This document shows positions 6,197 to 7,915 of a stretch of 7,915 bases of DNA, piece by piece. Numbering within the stretch: the stretch's first letter is position 1; each line of letters opens with the position of its first letter. Below the pieces are notes generated by a model. The model had not been told where the DNA came from. It ran no database searches and worked only from the letters and a program-made list of their open reading frames with translations. The DNA is from an uncultured Prevotella sp. (GTDB lineage Bacteria; Bacteroidota; Bacteroidia; Bacteroidales; Bacteroidaceae): assembly GCA_937874345.1 (NCBI GenBank), contig CALNBT010000228.1:1-7915 (forward strand). The letters are read 5' to 3'. Position numbers and translations under genes: made by a program.

Positions 6197-7324
6197 ATGA
6201 AGAATATGAAATACTTAATTTTAGCATTGTCCCTTTTGGCCATTTATCCCGTACAAGCGCAAAAGAAAAAAGCGAAAGTTCAGGTAGTCAAAGTTGAGAA
6301 ATCGGCCGGTGAAAAATTGTTCGAGACAATGGTGTCTGGAACAGCCAAGGTAATGTTTATCGACAGTACAATTGTCGATAAAAGCGATTTTCTCAAGAAT
6401 ATTCCATTGAGCAAGGATGCGGGAGACCTAACAGCAAATGCCACACAGGCCGTTTACACCAATGCATTGGGCAACCGCCGCATCTATTCTGAAGGTGATA
6501 CCTTAAAAGGAATTCATCTGTATTCGTCAGATCTACTAGGGGATACCTGGAGCAAACCCAGACAACTGTCTGAACTGGATGCCGAGATGAAAGAGCTAAA
6601 CTATCCTTTTTTGCTCGCTGATGGCATTACCTTGTTTTTTGCAGGAAAAGGAGAAAAGAGCATGGGTGGTTACGATATCTTCATGACTCGTTTAAATACG
6701 GATGACGGTACGTATTATAAACCAGAAAATTATGGTTTGCCATTCAATTCTACCGCAAACGATTACCTGCTTGTCATCGATGATATCGATTCCTTAGGGT
6801 GGTTAGTCAGTGACAGATATCAGCCTGCAGACAAAGTTTGTATTTATACTTTTGAGCCCACAAACCCACGTCTCAACTTCGGAGGAGACAACCTTACCAA
6901 TCAGCAAATAGAATCATATGCCAAACTAAATAGTATTCAAGCAACATGGGGCTTCGGTAACCGAAAAGCGGCTCTTGAGAGATTGGCAAACTTAAGAAAG
7001 CAAAACCATGAAGATCCATCGCAGCAACTTTTTGCTTTTCCAATCAACGACCGATTGGTTTATTCCAGTCTCGATGATTTTAAAAGTGAGAAGACCAGAA
7101 CGTTGTTTAAACAATTGACGGAGTTAAAAAATCAATTGAAGGTCAATGAACAAACACTGGAAGGCATGAGAACAAAATACAGTTCAGCCTCAGTAACAGA
7201 GAAAAAAACATTGCAAAACGATCTTTTGAATGCAGAAAAAACCATTCAACAGCAACGGACTGATGTTCGTGATTTTGAAAAGAAAATACGCAATGAAGAA
7301 AATCAATTATTAACCCACTCATAA
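6197..7324 (+). CDS. Secreted PD40/WD40-like beta-propeller protein with C-terminal coiled coil
   Basis: From the ATG at 6197 the protein has 375 residues. Residues 1-22 (MKNMKYLILALSLLAIYPVQAQ) form a signal peptide of the Bacteroidetes type ending in AQ, so the protein is exported to the periplasm or outer envelope. No lipobox Cys is present. Residues about 137-208 carry PD40 blade features (YPFLLADGITLFFAGKG, GGYDIFMTR, LPFNSTANDYLLVID, GWLVSDRY), as in OmpA-associated envelope proteins. However, only part of a propeller is evident and there is no OmpA domain. Residues about 300-370 are charged, Leu- and Gln-rich and likely a coiled coil. The start at 6197 is preferred over a TTG at 6131 in the same frame, because it puts the signal peptide first and follows the promoter motif. 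The function is unknown. The next gene starts 3 nt after its stop, so the two are probably one operon. Confidence 0.8.
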   Translation: MKNMKYLILALSLLAIYPVQAQKKKAKVQVVKVEKSAGEKLFETMVSGTAKVMFIDSTIVDKSDFLKNIPLSKDAGDLTANATQAVYTNALGNRRIYSEGDTLKGIHLYSSDLLGDTWSKPRQLSELDAEMKELNYPFLLADGITLFFAGKGEKSMGGYDIFMTRLNTDDGTYYKPENYGLPFNSTANDYLLVIDDIDSLGWLVSDRYQPADKVCIYTFEPTNPRLNFGGDNLTNQQIESYAKLNSIQATWGFGNRKAALERLANLRKQNHEDPSQQLFAFPINDRLVYSSLDDFKSEKTRTLFKQLTELKNQLKVNEQTLEGMRTKYSSASVTEKKTLQNDLLNAEKTIQQQRTDVRDFEKKIRNEENQLLTHS

Positions 7325-7327
7325 CAC

Positions 7328-7915
7328 ATGGAAAAGAAGAAATATTTTGCCGAATCAGAACTGCTCATCAATCATGATGGTAGTATCTTCCATTTACACT
7401 TAAAACCGGAACAGTTATCAGATAAAATTATTCTTGTGGGTGATCCAGGACGTGTACAATTGGTTGCCAGCCATTTTGAGACAAGAGAGTGCGAAGTTGA
7501 GAATAGAGAATTTCACACCGTCGTAGGCACTTATAAAGGAAAACGGATTACCGTTCAAAGCACAGGTATCGGATGTGATAACATTGATATCGTGATCAAC
7601 GAAATGGATGCCTTGGCCAATATTGATTTTGAAACCAGAACCGTAAAGGATAAGTTGCGCCAACTCACTTTTATCAGAATCGGAACATGTGGTGGTTTGC
7701 AACCCAACACCCCAACAGGAACCTTCATTGCCAGCGAAAAGAGCGTCGGTTTTGATGGGTTGTTAAACTATTATGCGGGCCGTAATGACGTTTGTGACTT
7801 GGACTTTGAAGAAAAGTTTAAGGAACATATGGCATGGAATCCACAGAAAGGAGGTCCATACGTTATTGACAACGACCACGAACTGTTAAGCCAAATTGCT
7901 CAAACAGACATGGTA
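7328..7915 (+). CDS. udp: Nucleoside phosphorylase, uridine phosphorylase type (3' end outside window)
   Basis: The reading frame is open from the ATG at 7328 to the window edge (196 codons). Relatives are near 290 residues, so roughly a third is missing. This is a PNP/UDP (NP-I) family enzyme that cleaves a nucleoside with phosphate to free base and ribose-1-phosphate in the cytoplasm. GDPGR at 38-42 is the phosphate-binding loop. R60 (ENREFH) and R117 with T120 (IRIGTCGG) match the phosphate-binding Arg and Thr positions of E. coli Udp. STGIGCDNIDI (78-88) is the other conserved block. The specificity residues of the uridine enzyme fall beyond the visible part, so uridine is inferred from overall likeness to Bacteroides proteins. 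It lies 3 nt after the PD40 gene. Confidence 0.88.
   Translation, partial: MEKKKYFAESELLINHDGSIFHLHLKPEQLSDKIILVGDPGRVQLVASHFETRECEVENREFHTVVGTYKGKRITVQSTGIGCDNIDIVINEMDALANIDFETRTVKDKLRQLTFIRIGTCGGLQPNTPTGTFIASEKSVGFDGLLNYYAGRNDVCDLDFEEKFKEHMAWNPQKGGPYVIDNDHELLSQIAQTDMV

Noticed and set aside
7418..7702. 94-codon minus-strand reading frame
   Set aside because: It is antisense to the nucleoside phosphorylase, which has clear conserved motifs through this stretch.

Overview
The window looks like a chromosomal core segment of a Bacteroidales bacterium, most like the Bacteroides/Prevotella group. Three things point there. Several genes are preceded by the Bacteroidetes -7 promoter motif TAnnTTTG rather than a -10 TATAAT box. 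Shine-Dalgarno sequences are mostly absent. The gene content (rplU-rpmA-serS, then a fused NfnA-NfnB flavoprotein, DUF486, a short TtcA, a secreted PD40 protein ending its signal peptide in 'VQAQ', and a Bacteroides-type nucleoside phosphorylase) is familiar from that order. The genus cannot be fixed from the sequence alone. All genes are on the + strand.

Region 1 (1-906) is a ribosomal protein operon. A promoter at about 93-121 drives a leader of roughly 75 nt that can fold in two mutually exclusive ways, followed by rplU (bL21) and rpmA (bL27). A 17-bp perfect hairpin terminator closes the unit at 863-905.

Region 2 (907-5860) begins with about 215 bp of non-coding DNA and a -7 motif. Four tightly packed genes follow (gaps of 5, -4 and 1 nt): serS, a 783-residue fusion of the two subunits of an NADH-dependent ferredoxin:NADP+ oxidoreductase, a small DUF486 membrane protein, and a TtcA-family tRNA 2-thiolation enzyme. 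They are almost certainly co-transcribed. They link tRNA charging, tRNA sulfur modification and low-potential redox supply, although a direct functional connection is inference.

Region 3 (5861-6196) is a 336-bp gap with no gene. Its main feature is a long imperfect palindrome centred at 6044 (31 of 42 positions pair in one register), and it ends in a -7 motif only 5 nt before an ATG.

Region 4 (6197-7915) holds a secreted PD40/beta-propeller protein with a C-terminal coiled coil. Three nt downstream is a uridine phosphorylase-type nucleoside phosphorylase, cut by the window edge after 196 codons.

No mobile element, CRISPR array, tRNA or rRNA was seen. The least explained pieces are the rplU leader, the palindrome, and the near-leaderless promoter of the PD40 gene. 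No clearly new multi-gene system is visible.
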